A stretch of DNA of 64,000 nucleotides from an uncultured Brachyspira sp. (GCF_910588665.1 NZ_CAJUPR010000005.1:89679-153678); one strand, 5' to 3'. Counted from the stretch's first letter, positions 47,504 through 56,957 are shown. Notes: generated by a model from the sequence alone, not told the origin. Made by a program: numbers and translations.

Positions 47504-47917
47504 ATGTTTGCAAAAAGAAACGATAATACAGAATCTAATTCAATTATAGGAGAAGGTTCATATTTTAAAGGCGAGTTTACATTAAACGGCACTTTAAGAA
47601 TAGACGGCTGTTATGAAGGCGAAAAATTAGAAGTGGATAATATTTTTGTTGGTAAAACTGGGAAAGTGAAATCAAATATAAAAACCATATCGGCTGTTAT
47701 AGAAGGAATAATTATTGGAAATATAGAAGCCAAAAACAGAGTAATGCTTATGCCTACCAGCAGAGTGCTTGGAGAAATAAGAACTCCAGAGCTTATAATA
47801 CAAAACGGAGTTATACTTGAGGGTTTATGTATAGTATCGCAGGATCATCTCAGCAATCCTAAAGAAACCATTTTAGACCTGTATAATAACTGCGGCAGCA
47901 CAAAAAATAATAATTAA
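47504..47917 (+). CDS. Bactofilin (polymer-forming cytoskeletal protein)
   Basis: The 137-residue protein has a bactofilin beta-helix: SIIGEGSYFKGEFTLNGTLR IDG start, VGKTGKVKSNIKTISAVIEG, GNIEAKNRVMLMPTS and GEIRTPELIIQNG. These non-nucleotide filaments scaffold cell-shape or motility complexes. It is 11 bases after cheR, followed by a TPR protein and mreBCD, so the neighbourhood suggests cell-shape work. Confidence 0.9.
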   Translation: MFAKRNDNTESNSIIGEGSYFKGEFTLNGTLRIDGCYEGEKLEVDNIFVGKTGKVKSNIKTISAVIEGIIIGNIEAKNRVMLMPTSRVLGEIRTPELIIQNGVILEGLCIVSQDHLSNPKETILDLYNNCGSTKNNN

Positions 47918-47934
47918 AAGACTGCATAAATAAC

Positions 47935-48870
47935 ATGCCATACATATATAATGTAGAAAAAAAAATAAGCCTACAGATAATAGTAATAACTTTAATTACT
48001 TCAATAATCATTATATCTTCAGCATATTTATTTACTTCAGGATATATAGAAAAAAAAAGATTAAAATCAATATATGATTATATGTCTTTGGAAGACTATG
48101 ATAATGCATCCTTCTTATTTAATGATCTTTATACAAAAAAACCATTAAATAAAAATATACTTATTACAGGAATAGATTTATATTATGATATACTTATAAG
48201 ATCCGATAAAGAAGACACTAAATCAAGCGAAAGCATTATAAAATATGCAAATCAGTTATTATTAACTTCTAAATTTTTAAAAAATAAAAATATCATATAT
48301 CAAAGATTGGGATACAGTTATAAAAGATTGGGGAATGCATATTATACTGATGCATACAATTCATATATCAGTGCTATAAATAACGGCGATAACCGTGTGT
48401 CTACTGCTATAGAGCTTGCTGACATATGTTATGAAATAGGATTATTTAAAGAAGCAGTAATATATTTGGAAAACTCAATTAATAGGGAATTGGAAGAAAA
48501 CAGCGGACAATTTATTAATATGGAATTATATTATGAGCTTGCAAATGCTTATGAGGGAGATAAAGATTATACTAAGGCTATACAAATACTATCATCTATG
48601 AATGGAAAATTTAAAAGCGATATAATGCTTGAATCAAGAACTTATTCCAAATTAGGAGATTTATATTACATACAGGGACTATATAAAGAAAGTGAATTTT
48701 TTTATAAAAAAGCACTTGAGATAGATGACAAAAATCCTGATTTATATTATAGTATAGGAAAATTATATTTGCAGACAAAAAGAAGAAATGAAGCTGTAAA
48801 AATGTTCAGGGAAGCTATAAAAATAGATAATTTGCATAAGCCCGTTAGGGATATATTAAGGAGATTATGA
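47935..48870 (+). CDS. Membrane-anchored TPR protein
   Basis: The 311-residue protein has an N-terminal membrane helix (IIVITLITSIIIISSAYLF) and several TPR units, the clearest in the C-terminal half (YSKLGDLYYIQGLYKESEFF, YSIGKLYLQTKRRNEAVKMF). It stops 3 bases before mreB, whose ribosome site lies inside its 3' end, so coupling with mreB is expected. It may link the bactofilin or Mre system to a partner; unproven. Confidence 0.75.
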   Translation: MPYIYNVEKKISLQIIVITLITSIIIISSAYLFTSGYIEKKRLKSIYDYMSLEDYDNASFLFNDLYTKKPLNKNILITGIDLYYDILIRSDKEDTKSSESIIKYANQLLLTSKFLKNKNIIYQRLGYSYKRLGNAYYTDAYNSYISAINNGDNRVSTAIELADICYEIGLFKEAVIYLENSINRELEENSGQFINMELYYELANAYEGDKDYTKAIQILSSMNGKFKSDIMLESRTYSKLGDLYYIQGLYKESEFFYKKALEIDDKNPDLYYSIGKLYLQTKRRNEAVKMFREAIKIDNLHKPVRDILRRL

Positions 48871-48873
48871 CAG

Positions 48874-49899
48874 ATGTTTAACTGGTTATATAATATGTTC
48901 TCAAGCGATATGGGAATTGATTTAGGCACCGCTAATACTTTAGTTTATGTAAAAGGAGAAGGTATTGTTTTAGCCGAACCATCGGTGGTAGCCATAGAAA
49001 AAAGCACTGGAAATGTTATAGCAGTAGGAAATGAAGCTAAGCAGATGCTTGGCAAAGTTCCTAACTCAATAGCCGCTATAAGACCTATGAGGGACGGAGT
49101 TATTGCAGATTTTGAGACTGTTGAAAAAATGATAAGATACTTTATAAATAAAGTTCATAATAAAAGGACTTTGGTAAAACCCAGAATAGCCATAGGTATT
49201 CCTACAGGCATAACAGAAGTAGAAAGAAGAGCGGTAAGAGAAAGCTGCGAACAGGCTGGAGCAAGAACCATATTTTTAATAGAACAGGCAAGAGCGGCGG
49301 CAATCGGAGCAGACATGCCTATAAACGAGCCTCATGGAAATATGATTATAGAAATAGGAGGAGGCACTACCGAAGTTGCCGTGCTTTCGCTTGGAAGTAT
49401 GGTAAGAAGTTCTTCCATAAGAGTTGGAGGAGATGAACTTGATGATGCTATTATCAAATATATGCAAAGAACTCATAACTTATATATAGGCGAAAAAACA
49501 GCTGAGGAAATTAAAATAAATATAGGTCATGCTTATAAGGGAGATATATCAAAAACTATGGATATAAGAGGAAGAGATTCCGTATCAGGACTTCCTAAAA
49601 CTCTGACAATAAACAGTGCCGAAATAAAAGATGCCATAACTGATATACTGATAGAAATTTTAGAGGCTGTGAAATCTGTGCTTAATCAAACGCCTCCTGA
49701 AATTTCTGCTGATATTGTTGAGCGGGGTATTGTTATGAGCGGCGGCACTTCTCTGCTTCCGGGCTTTACTGATTTAATATCTATGGAAACAGGAGTTCCA
49801 GTAATCCTTGCAGAAAGTCCTCTTACATGCGTAGCTATAGGATGCGGTAAATTCATAGAAGAAACTAAAAATTTGAAGAATTACAGAAGATATTCTTAA
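48874..49899 (+). CDS. mreB: Rod-shape determining actin MreB
   Basis: The 341-residue protein has actin-type ATPase phosphate loops: DMGIDLGTANTLVYVKGEG, and EIGGGTTEVAVLSLG (phosphate 2), with GIVMSGGTSLLPG (adenosine loop). N-terminal FNWLYNMFSSD could be a membrane helix. It polymerises under the inner membrane to guide wall synthesis. It is first of mreB-mreC-mreD. rodA and PBP2 genes are not next to it. AAGGAG lies inside the preceding gene. Confidence 0.97.
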   Translation: MFNWLYNMFSSDMGIDLGTANTLVYVKGEGIVLAEPSVVAIEKSTGNVIAVGNEAKQMLGKVPNSIAAIRPMRDGVIADFETVEKMIRYFINKVHNKRTLVKPRIAIGIPTGITEVERRAVRESCEQAGARTIFLIEQARAAAIGADMPINEPHGNMIIEIGGGTTEVAVLSLGSMVRSSSIRVGGDELDDAIIKYMQRTHNLYIGEKTAEEIKINIGHAYKGDISKTMDIRGRDSVSGLPKTLTINSAEIKDAITDILIEILEAVKSVLNQTPPEISADIVERGIVMSGGTSLLPGFTDLISMETGVPVILAESPLTCVAIGCGKFIEETKNLKNYRRYS

Positions 49900-49946
49900 G
49901 CCTTAAAAGTTATAAAAATTTAATAAATATAGCCGATATTCATAAA

Positions 49947-50825
49947 GTGAAACTTTTTATAAAACATAAATTGCTTACATTATACATTCTGCTGAATCTT
50001 GTAGCGGGAATGCTTATGGTATTAAATAGAAGTAATTTCGTATTTAATTTGCAGTCTGTTTATGCGCTTGGGGTATATCCTATACAAAGCGCAACAAAAA
50101 GCGTATCAAGAGCATTTGTATATCTTTATACAAGCATAACCGATATATTTACGCTTCAAAGTCAGGTTCAGATATTAAGAGACAGAATAGCGGAGTTAAG
50201 CGGTGCAGCTTTAGAGTATGAGCAGTTAAGTGCAGAAAACGAAAGACTCAGAAGACTATTAAACGAAGCTCCCACAGATGAATATCCTTTGGAATATGCA
50301 GAAATAGTTTCTAAAGATCCTCAGAATTTCTATACTACAATAGTTATTAATAAAGGAAGTGCTCATGGAATAGTTGTAGGAATGCCCGTTATATCATATC
50401 AAAACGGTTATAAAGGACTGGTTGGAAAAGTTGTGGAAGTCAGAAGATATAACAGCAGAATATTATCATTAGTGGATAAAAGATCTCAAATATCAGTAAT
50501 GCTTGAAAGTTCAAGAACTACTGGAATAATGACAGGACAAAGTCCTAAATCCACTCAGACGCATCTGCAGTATATAGATTTGCAGATGGATGTTGAAGAG
50601 GGGGAAAAAGTTGTTACAAGCGGAATGGGCGGAGTTTTTCCAAAAGGCATATTGGTAGGCACTATATTTAAAGTTGAAAAGAAAAATTACGGACTTTTTC
50701 ATGACCTGTATGTAGAGCCTGTTGTTAATTTCTCAACTTTGGAAAATGTTTATGTTATAAAAAAGATCCCTGATCAGGAAATTATTATGCTTGCAAATGA
50801 AGAAGAAAACGGAGCGTCAAAATGA
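49947..50825 (+). CDS. mreC: Rod-shape determining protein MreC
   Basis: The 292-residue bitopic protein has a single N-terminal helix (KLLTLYILLNLVAGMLMVL), a coiled coil (residues 68-100, VQILRDRIAELSGAAL), and the beta-rich MreC domain (AEIVSKDPQNFYTTIVINKG, GMPVISYQNGYKGLVGKV). Translation starts with GTG at 49947. It overlaps mreD by 4 bases. It links MreB to the wall synthesis enzymes. Confidence 0.94.
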   Translation: MKLFIKHKLLTLYILLNLVAGMLMVLNRSNFVFNLQSVYALGVYPIQSATKSVSRAFVYLYTSITDIFTLQSQVQILRDRIAELSGAALEYEQLSAENERLRRLLNEAPTDEYPLEYAEIVSKDPQNFYTTIVINKGSAHGIVVGMPVISYQNGYKGLVGKVVEVRRYNSRILSLVDKRSQISVMLESSRTTGIMTGQSPKSTQTHLQYIDLQMDVEEGEKVVTSGMGGVFPKGILVGTIFKVEKKNYGLFHDLYVEPVVNFSTLENVYVIKKIPDQEIIMLANEEENGASK

Positions 50826-51361
50826 AAAGAGTTATAACCGTTATAATTACAGCGCTGATTTTGATTCTGATACAATCATCTCCCGCTTATGATTTGATAA
50901 GAGTAGCGCTTGGAGCTAAACCCGATTTGCTTTTAATTTTTTTAACTTTCATAGCATTTAGGTATGGTTCTTTTGACGGAATAATATACGGTTTTATTAT
51001 AGGGCTTTTGCAGGATATTGTATCAAGCGGAACTTTTGGTTCTTATGCCATAATATTCTTAAATATAGGATTTTTTGTAGGTTTTTTCAATACAAGAATA
51101 TTTATAAAGCAAATAGCCGCAGGAATATTTGTAACATTAATAGGATATTTAATAAAGATAATAGCCTTATTTTTAGTAACTTCTATATATTCGGATCTTT
51201 CAAATGTTGCCGTTTTAATAAGATCCGAATTACTTGCAGGTCTGCCTCTTACTGTAATATTATCTTCGCCTTTATTTATAATATTTGAGAAATCTGCTCC
51301 TTTAATTTATGATAAGCAGAAAATACATGTTGATGACAGCACTAAGGAATATTTGGAATAA
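50822..51361 (+). CDS. mreD: Rod-shape determining protein MreD
   Basis: The 179-residue polytopic protein has five to six helices (ALILILIQSSPAYD, GAKPDLLLIFLTFIAFRYG, GIIYGFIIGLLQDIVSSGTF-type pattern). The GxxxGLLQD region is the MreD hallmark. It overlaps mreC by four bases (ATGA junction) and is followed by the CYTH gene after one base. It supports MreB-MreC assembly in the membrane. Confidence 0.9.
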   Translation: MKRVITVIITALILILIQSSPAYDLIRVALGAKPDLLLIFLTFIAFRYGSFDGIIYGFIIGLLQDIVSSGTFGSYAIIFLNIGFFVGFFNTRIFIKQIAAGIFVTLIGYLIKIIALFLVTSIYSDLSNVAVLIRSELLAGLPLTVILSSPLFIIFEKSAPLIYDKQKIHVDDSTKEYLE

Positions 51362-51362
51362 A

Positions 51363-51920
51363 ATGGCAAACTCTGAAATTGAAATAAAGGCATATATTAA
51401 AGATTTTGAATCAGTTTTAAGTTTTCTTAAGAATAATGCTAAATTTAAAAAAAAGTATTTTAAAAAAGATATTTATTATGCTAAAGAAAACTGTATAAAA
51501 AATGCCGACATAAAAACAAATGACTGCATAAGACTTAGAATAGAGCATGGCGGATACACATTCTGCACAAAAGAAAGAGCATTAATAGAAGATGCGGAAG
51601 TTAATGAGGAAATAGAATTAAAGGTAAGCAAAAAAAAAGCAAGATTTATTATAAGTTTTCTATCAAAACTGCAGAAATACAGAGAATATGTAAGCAAAGA
51701 AAAAAAAGGATATGCTTTTATATATAAAAATGCTTTAATAGAAATTTCAAAAATAAAAAATTTAAATAACTTCATAGAAATAGAGTTTTTAAACTCAAAT
51801 GAAACTATAGAGAATCAAATATTAAAACTAAAATCAATATTAAATGAAATAGGTATAGATGAAAACTGTATTGAAACAGAGCCTTATATAAATCTTCTTT
51901 CTAAAAATAAAAAATATTAG
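51363..51920 (+). CDS. CYTH domain protein
   Basis: The 185-residue protein opens with the CYTH signature EIEIKAYI (ExExK) and carries RLRIEHGG and TFCTKER, followed by IELKVSKKKA and EIEFL. CYTH domains bind triphosphate compounds (CyaB-type adenylate cyclase, thiamine triphosphatase, polyphosphatases). The open frame starts at 51309 inside mreD, but the ATG at 51363, one base after the mreD stop, fits the domain. Coupled with mreBCD. Substrate unknown. Confidence 0.8.
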   Translation: MANSEIEIKAYIKDFESVLSFLKNNAKFKKKYFKKDIYYAKENCIKNADIKTNDCIRLRIEHGGYTFCTKERALIEDAEVNEEIELKVSKKKARFIISFLSKLQKYREYVSKEKKGYAFIYKNALIEISKIKNLNNFIEIEFLNSNETIENQILKLKSILNEIGIDENCIETEPYINLLSKNKKY

Positions 51921-51993
51921 AAGATTAGCAACTGTTTTTGCGATTATCTCTAGCAAAAATAAAGCAATTTTTATTAAATTTTTTGGAGCTTTT

Positions 51994-52617
51994 ATGTTGA
52001 AAAAATATATACAAAATAAAATTATACCAGTAGTTACAGTAGAAAATGAAGAGGAAATAAGAAATATAGCCGAACTTTGCTTAGAGTTTTTGCCGTCTAT
52101 AGAATTAACTTTAAGAACAGAATACGGATATAAAGCTTTAGAAATATTGGCTAAATATTACCCTGAACTTCCAAGAGCCGCAGCCACAGTTTTAAATACT
52201 AGTCAGGTTGATAGAATACTTGATTTGGGAACTAATTTAATAATAAGTCCCGGATTTCAGCCTGTAATGCTTGAATATGCCAAAAATAGAAATTATTATT
52301 ATATACCTGGAGCGGCAACACCTGCTGAAATTGAACAGTGTTTATACTATGGACATAAGTATATAAAATTTTTTCATGCGGGCTTATTCGGAGGCATTAA
52401 TTGGATAAATAATATAGCTCCAGTATATCAGCATATGGGTGTAAAATTTATGCCTTTAGGAGGAGTAAGCATCAATAATGTAAAAGAATACTTAGAAAAC
52501 AGGTATGTATTTGCATGTGGCGGGTCTTGGCTTTGTCCTAGAAATTTAATGGAAGAAAAAAATTGGAAGGAAATCAGAAAAAGATTTGAAGAAGCTTCCA
52601 AATTGATAAAATTTTAA
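51994..52617 (+). CDS. eda: 2-dehydro-3-deoxy-phosphogluconate (KDPG) aldolase
   Basis: The 207-residue class I aldolase has the active-site Glu37 in ELTLRT and the Schiff-base Lys125 in YIKFFHAG, with PGAATPAEIEQC and CGGSWLCPR typical of the family. It splits KDPG into pyruvate and glyceraldehyde-3-phosphate. The usual KFFPAE motif reads KFFHAG, a small change. No KDG kinase or dehydratase is next to it, so it probably serves hexuronate or gluconate breakdown with genes elsewhere. Confidence 0.92.
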   Translation: MLKKYIQNKIIPVVTVENEEEIRNIAELCLEFLPSIELTLRTEYGYKALEILAKYYPELPRAAATVLNTSQVDRILDLGTNLIISPGFQPVMLEYAKNRNYYYIPGAATPAEIEQCLYYGHKYIKFFHAGLFGGINWINNIAPVYQHMGVKFMPLGGVSINNVKEYLENRYVFACGGSWLCPRNLMEEKNWKEIRKRFEEASKLIKF

Positions 52618-52705
52618 TATTTTCACTTATTATTTTTAAACAATTTCAATATTATAATTTTTATTATATAATAATAATATTATATTAAAAATAGGAATAT
52701 TTATA

Positions 52706-53299
52706 ATGATAAGCGAAGAAAACAAATATTTTTACAGAGCATTAAGCAATATTCAAAATAAGAAATATGATGATGCTGTAAATGATTTACTTAAGGTTAT
52801 AGAAAAAGATAACAGCAATTTAGATGCCTATCATAATTTAGCAAGAGTTTATTATGAAATGGGAAATTATGATAAAGCTATAGAAACTTTCAATAAATCT
52901 ATAGAAATATATCCTCATGACAGCGATGCATACTATTACAGAGCTGAAGTTTACTTATATAAAAATGATTATGATAAGGCAATAGAAGACTTAGAAAAAA
53001 CTATATTGATGAATAGTGCATATTCCGATGCATACTATCTGATGTCAGCAGTATACGAAAAAAAGAAAAAATACAAAAAAGCTGTTAAATACTTAAAATA
53101 TACATTAGAGTTCAACAGAGAAGATTATATAGCATACTATGATTTATATAAAATCTATACTATATTCTCAAAACATAGAAAATATGATAAAGAAAAAAAA
53201 GAAAAGTATCTTCAAAAAGCATATAAATATTTAAAAAAATCGGCAGATTTAGGATATGAAAAAGCCTTAGAAAAAATTAAAGACATACAAAATAATTAA
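52706..53299 (+). CDS. TPR protein, soluble
   Basis: The 197-residue product is built almost only of TPR units (AYHNLARVYYEMGNYDKAIE, AYYYRAEVYLYKNDYDKAIE, YLMSAVYEKKKKYKKAVK). No signal or membrane segment is present. It probably binds a partner protein. It is single, between eda and the DJ-1 gene. Function is unknown. A TAAAAATAGGAA ribosome site precedes the ATG. Confidence 0.8.
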   Translation: MISEENKYFYRALSNIQNKKYDDAVNDLLKVIEKDNSNLDAYHNLARVYYEMGNYDKAIETFNKSIEIYPHDSDAYYYRAEVYLYKNDYDKAIEDLEKTILMNSAYSDAYYLMSAVYEKKKKYKKAVKYLKYTLEFNREDYIAYYDLYKIYTIFSKHRKYDKEKKEKYLQKAYKYLKKSADLGYEKALEKIKDIQNN

Positions 53300-53329
53300 T
53301 AAAATATATTAAAATAAAAAATTACTTGC

Positions 53330-53371
53330 AATATGATAATACTATAATAAAATATGATAATACTATAATAA
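53330..53371 (+). repeat. 21-bp tandem duplication in the DJ-1 gene promoter region
   Basis: The unit aatatgataatactataata plus a final a occurs at 53330-53350 and 53351-53371 without change. Each copy holds a TATAAT -10-like box. A TTGCAA (53326-53331) lies upstream and the ribosome site AAAGGAG follows. Confidence 0.9.
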
Positions 53372-53389
53372 ATAAAAGGAGTTTTAATT

Positions 53390-53944
53390 ATGCTTAAAAA
53401 AGTTCTTGTTCCGTTGGCAGAGGGAGTAGAAGAAATAGAAGTTATTACTATTATTGATGTTTTAAGAAGAGCAGATATTGAGGTGGTTTCGGCTTCTCTT
53501 AACAATGATTTGGAAGTAAAAGGTTCTCATAATATAGTTATAAAAGCTGATACTTCTTTGGAAAAAATAATAAATTATGATTTTGATGCTATAGCACTTG
53601 CAGGCGGCTTAGGAGGAATGAATAATCTGAAAGCGGATATTAGAGTAATTGAAAAAATCAGAAGTATGTATAAGGAAAAAAAATTGGTGTCTGCAATATG
53701 TGCCTCTCCTATAGTTCTTGGAGAAGCAGGAGTTATAAAAGGAAAATATACCTGCTATCCCAGCTGTGAAACTTCCATTAAAGAAGGAGAATATTCAGAA
53801 AAAGATATTGTTGTATGTGATGACAATGTCATTACTTCCAAAGGTCCTGCCACAGCTATATTTTTTGCTTTAGAATTAGTAAAATATTTAAATGGTTCTA
53901 ATGAAGAATTAGCTAATGCTCTATTAATACCATTAATAAAATAA
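53390..53944 (+). CDS. DJ-1/PfpI family protein
   Basis: The 184-residue protein has the DJ-1 fold: KVLVPLAEGVEEIEVITIID with Glu15 and the nucleophile-elbow Cys104 in SAICASPIVLGEAG, closed by TSKGPATAIFFALEL. This subgroup covers deglycase/chaperone and redox-sensing proteins. The Cys and Glu are both present, so it should be active. Its promoter region contains a 21-bp duplication. Confidence 0.88.
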   Translation: MLKKVLVPLAEGVEEIEVITIIDVLRRADIEVVSASLNNDLEVKGSHNIVIKADTSLEKIINYDFDAIALAGGLGGMNNLKADIRVIEKIRSMYKEKKLVSAICASPIVLGEAGVIKGKYTCYPSCETSIKEGEYSEKDIVVCDDNVITSKGPATAIFFALELVKYLNGSNEELANALLIPLIK

Positions 53945-54037
53945 TTTTTATCAGCAATAATAATAAATAATATTGATTTTAAAAAATTTTTATTATATAT
54001 TATTATATATAATAAAAAGATTTTTAAGGATTTAAAA

Positions 54038-55024
54038 TTGAAAGTTATTATACCCGCAGCAGGAGAAGGCAAAAGATTAAGGCCGCACACAATTACAAAA
54101 CCTAAGCCTATTCTTCCAATAGCAGGTTCCACAATTATAGATTTTATCATGACTGAAATATCTTCAATACAAGATTTAGAAGAGGTGATATTTATAGTAG
54201 GATATTTACAGGAACAAATGATTGAATACTTAAAAGATAAATATCAAAATATAAAATTAACATTTGTAGAGCAGAAAGAATATAAAGGATTAGCGCATGC
54301 CGTATATCTTGCAAAGGAATATATAAAATACGATGATAAAATATTTATTATTCTAGGCGACACCATATTCAAGCTAAACTTATCAAATATAGTAAGCAAA
54401 AATGAAAACTCTCTAGGCATATGCGAAGTTGATAATCCAAGCAGATTTGGAATAGCCGTATTAAATGAAAATGGAATAATAACAAAATTGTCAGAAAAAC
54501 CAGAAGAACCTATAAGCAATTTAGCTCTTACTGGAATGTATAATATTGTAAATACTAAAGAACTCTTTGAAGCTATAAAATATATTATAGACAGCGGTAT
54601 AAAAACCAAAAACGAGTATCAGCTTACCGATGCATTAGAAAATATGATAGAAAAAGGCATTATATTTAAAACATTCAAATTAGACGGCTGGTATGATTGC
54701 GGTGAAAAATCGGCTATGATAGAGACCAATAAAACTATTATCAAACATGAAATATTAAGCAAAGGAATAAAAGATACGGCTATAATACCGCCCGTATTTA
54801 TAGATAAGGATGTAAAAATAGAAAACTCGGTAATAGGTCCATATGTGCATATAGGAAAAAAATCAAAAATAGAAAACTCAATACTAAAAAACTGCATTAT
54901 ATTTGAAGAGGTAAATATATCAAATGCTTTTATGGATAATTCTATAATATCTGAAAAAGCAACCTATAAAGGAAAAACAAATTCTATGGATATAGGAGCT
55001 TCTATTACTATAGAACAAAATTAA
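54038..55024 (+). CDS. Sugar-phosphate nucleotidyltransferase with beta-helix tail
   Basis: The 328-residue protein has the nucleotidyltransferase opening IIPAAGEGKRLRPHTITKPK (nucleotide and phosphate binding), then PILPIAGSTIIDFIM, and GDTIFKL; LDGWYDCGEK near residue 210; the C-terminal third contains left-handed beta-helix turns (VIGPYVHIGKKSKIENS). Glucose-1-phosphate uridylyl/thymidylyl type (RmlA/RfbA-like) is likely. It supplies an NDP-sugar for surface glycans. Translation starts with TTG after TTAAGGA. Confidence 0.85.
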   Translation: MKVIIPAAGEGKRLRPHTITKPKPILPIAGSTIIDFIMTEISSIQDLEEVIFIVGYLQEQMIEYLKDKYQNIKLTFVEQKEYKGLAHAVYLAKEYIKYDDKIFIILGDTIFKLNLSNIVSKNENSLGICEVDNPSRFGIAVLNENGIITKLSEKPEEPISNLALTGMYNIVNTKELFEAIKYIIDSGIKTKNEYQLTDALENMIEKGIIFKTFKLDGWYDCGEKSAMIETNKTIIKHEILSKGIKDTAIIPPVFIDKDVKIENSVIGPYVHIGKKSKIENSILKNCIIFEEVNISNAFMDNSIISEKATYKGKTNSMDIGASITIEQN

Positions 55025-55043
55025 TATAATAATACCTTTATTT

Positions 55044-55481
55044 TTATAAAGATGCGTTCATAAATGCCATAACAATAAACTGCAGTAAGCTTACAAATAA
55101 GAATATTACCGTATCCATTACTAAAAGAGAATGCGGATAATTAGTAAGCATCACCGCAAATCTTACCTTATCAGCTATTACAAAAGAAGAATACATTAAA
55201 AAACTTACAATAAGCTTTATATGATATTTTAATGGTATAAAATGAAAAAAAATCATAAAAAATAATGCCGCCAATAAACTTTGAATAAAAGAAAATAATT
55301 CAAAATAATAAATCATCTGAATTTTATTATTCCAATTCATTACCCCCGGCAGTATCTCTCTCATATAATAAAATTTCTTAACAAATTGAAATTCCAGCAC
55401 AAGTCTGGTAGCTAAAAATCGAACAACATAACAAGCTAAAACAAACTCTAAATACCTTAATATTATATTTTCCATAATCAA
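55044..55481 (-). CDS. Small polytopic membrane protein, unknown
   Basis: The 145-residue protein has about four hydrophobic helices (LEFVLACYVVRFLATRL, SFIQSLLAALFFMIFFHFI, LIVSFLMYSSFVI, TVIFLFVSLLQFIVMAFM). No family is recognised. Its start overlaps the stop of the spiro-SPASM gene by 4 bases, so the two are translationally coupled and probably work together. Confidence 0.65.
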   Translation of the reverse strand: MIMENIILRYLEFVLACYVVRFLATRLVLEFQFVKKFYYMREILPGVMNWNNKIQMIYYFELFSFIQSLLAALFFMIFFHFIPLKYHIKLIVSFLMYSSFVIADKVRFAVMLTNYPHSLLVMDTVIFLFVSLLQFIVMAFMNASL

Positions 55482-56917
55482 AAATTATATAAATACCATT
55501 CATCGCAATTTTTACAAAAATCTAATTTTCCGCATACATTATCTATAAAATAATTCCCAAGCATATTCCATATATTTGCTAAATCGTTTTTATATATTGA
55601 ATCTGCTTTTATTTCTCTGTTTATATCAAAACGGCATATATAAATATCTCCGTAAGAATCTATAAATAAATCACGGGCTAAATGCCAGCATCCTATATTA
55701 ATAAGAGGAGTCATATCACCTACCCTATTATCATCTACAATACCCCTGTAAGTATAATATTTCTGCATTATAATTTCTATTTTATACTTATCAAAATACT
55801 TGTAATAAGAAGCCAAATAATCAAAATTATATTTCTGTTTTATTATCTGCAAATAAGTATTTTTAGGCTCCCTAAGCAGATAATAATCTATATTTGACAT
55901 AACTGTTTTTATATCTCCGTTTTCATATATTTTATTATAAACATCTTCATCTACAGCATCTAAATGAATAATAACATGAAGATTTTCTCTTTCATTTTGC
56001 AGGCTTATTAACTTTTTAGCCTTTTCGCTGTCAAGCATCATAGCATTTGTTTCTAAATATATATTAACATTTTTATTTTTAGTAGAATAATTTAATATTT
56101 CAAAAATATCATTATTAAGCATAGGTTCATAATAACTTCCTACAGACATGCAAAAATCTCCGCAGAAATTCAAAATATTATCATAAATAATTTTGAACTC
56201 TTCCAAAGTCATATTTTTCTCATCTTTTGAAAGTTCATTTCTAAAAAACCCACTCTTTAATAGAGATTTTTTTATAATATTTTGTCTATTGCTGATATCT
56301 ATTTCTATATATGAAGGCAGAGTTCTCCTTATGCTTGGATTTTCCTCTATAGCTTTAACTATTTCATCATAATTTTTATAATTTATAAGTTTATTTATCA
56401 ATATTGCATTTCTTTTACTATCTGCAAAAAGCGATATTCTATAATATCTCATATCATACTTAGATATAAGTATTTCTATTTCAAAAAAATTAGGGTCAAC
56501 AAATACAATATTATTTACAGCAGTTTCAGAAGGCTTTATATTTTTTGTTTTTATAATATTAAATAACTTTTCAAAAGAATCCCTTCTAATTATAAAAGGA
56601 ACTATGCCTGCAGGATAATTTTCCCCATAACTAAAATAAGAAATATTTTCTTTATGAATTTCGGTTAATTTTATAGTTTCTTCAATATCAAATAAAGGCA
56701 TACTGCTGGGTATATAAATTATATTATCATAATTTTCACTTTCTTTATAAATATTATTCAGATAATTTTCTATATTTTCAAGATCATTGTTTTCAATATA
56801 TTTAATATCACAATTCAAAGTATTTTTCAAAATAACTGTTTTATCATTAAAAATATTATCAAACTCTTTGGAATAATCACTATCAAAAGATTTGTCAATT
56901 AATATTAAAAAACTCAT
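55478..56917 (-). CDS. Spiro-SPASM-type protein lacking the radical-SAM cysteine motif
   Basis: The 479-residue protein has a radical-SAM-like middle (YIEIDISNRQNIIKKS, VNIYLETNAMML, LHVIIHLDAV) but no CxxxCxxC, since that position reads NRQNIIKKSLL. The C-terminus is a SPASM-like cysteine set: IGCWHL, YICRFD, Cys462, Cys468 and Cys471 (CGKLDFCKNC). This combination is the spirochete spiro-SPASM family as I recall it. It cannot cleave SAM through a radical cluster, so another role such as scaffolding or iron-sulfur storage is open. It is 40 bases downstream of prfA and coupled to the 55044 membrane protein. Confidence 0.75.
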   Translation of the reverse strand: MSFLILIDKSFDSDYSKEFDNIFNDKTVILKNTLNCDIKYIENNDLENIENYLNNIYKESENYDNIIYIPSSMPLFDIEETIKLTEIHKENISYFSYGENYPAGIVPFIIRRDSFEKLFNIIKTKNIKPSETAVNNIVFVDPNFFEIEILISKYDMRYYRISLFADSKRNAILINKLINYKNYDEIVKAIEENPSIRRTLPSYIEIDISNRQNIIKKSLLKSGFFRNELSKDEKNMTLEEFKIIYDNILNFCGDFCMSVGSYYEPMLNNDIFEILNYSTKNKNVNIYLETNAMMLDSEKAKKLISLQNERENLHVIIHLDAVDEDVYNKIYENGDIKTVMSNIDYYLLREPKNTYLQIIKQKYNFDYLASYYKYFDKYKIEIIMQKYYTYRGIVDDNRVGDMTPLINIGCWHLARDLFIDSYGDIYICRFDINREIKADSIYKNDLANIWNMLGNYFIDNVCGKLDFCKNCDEWYLYNF

Positions 56918-56957
56918 TTTATATACCTCTTAAAATTAATAAACATATACATAAATC

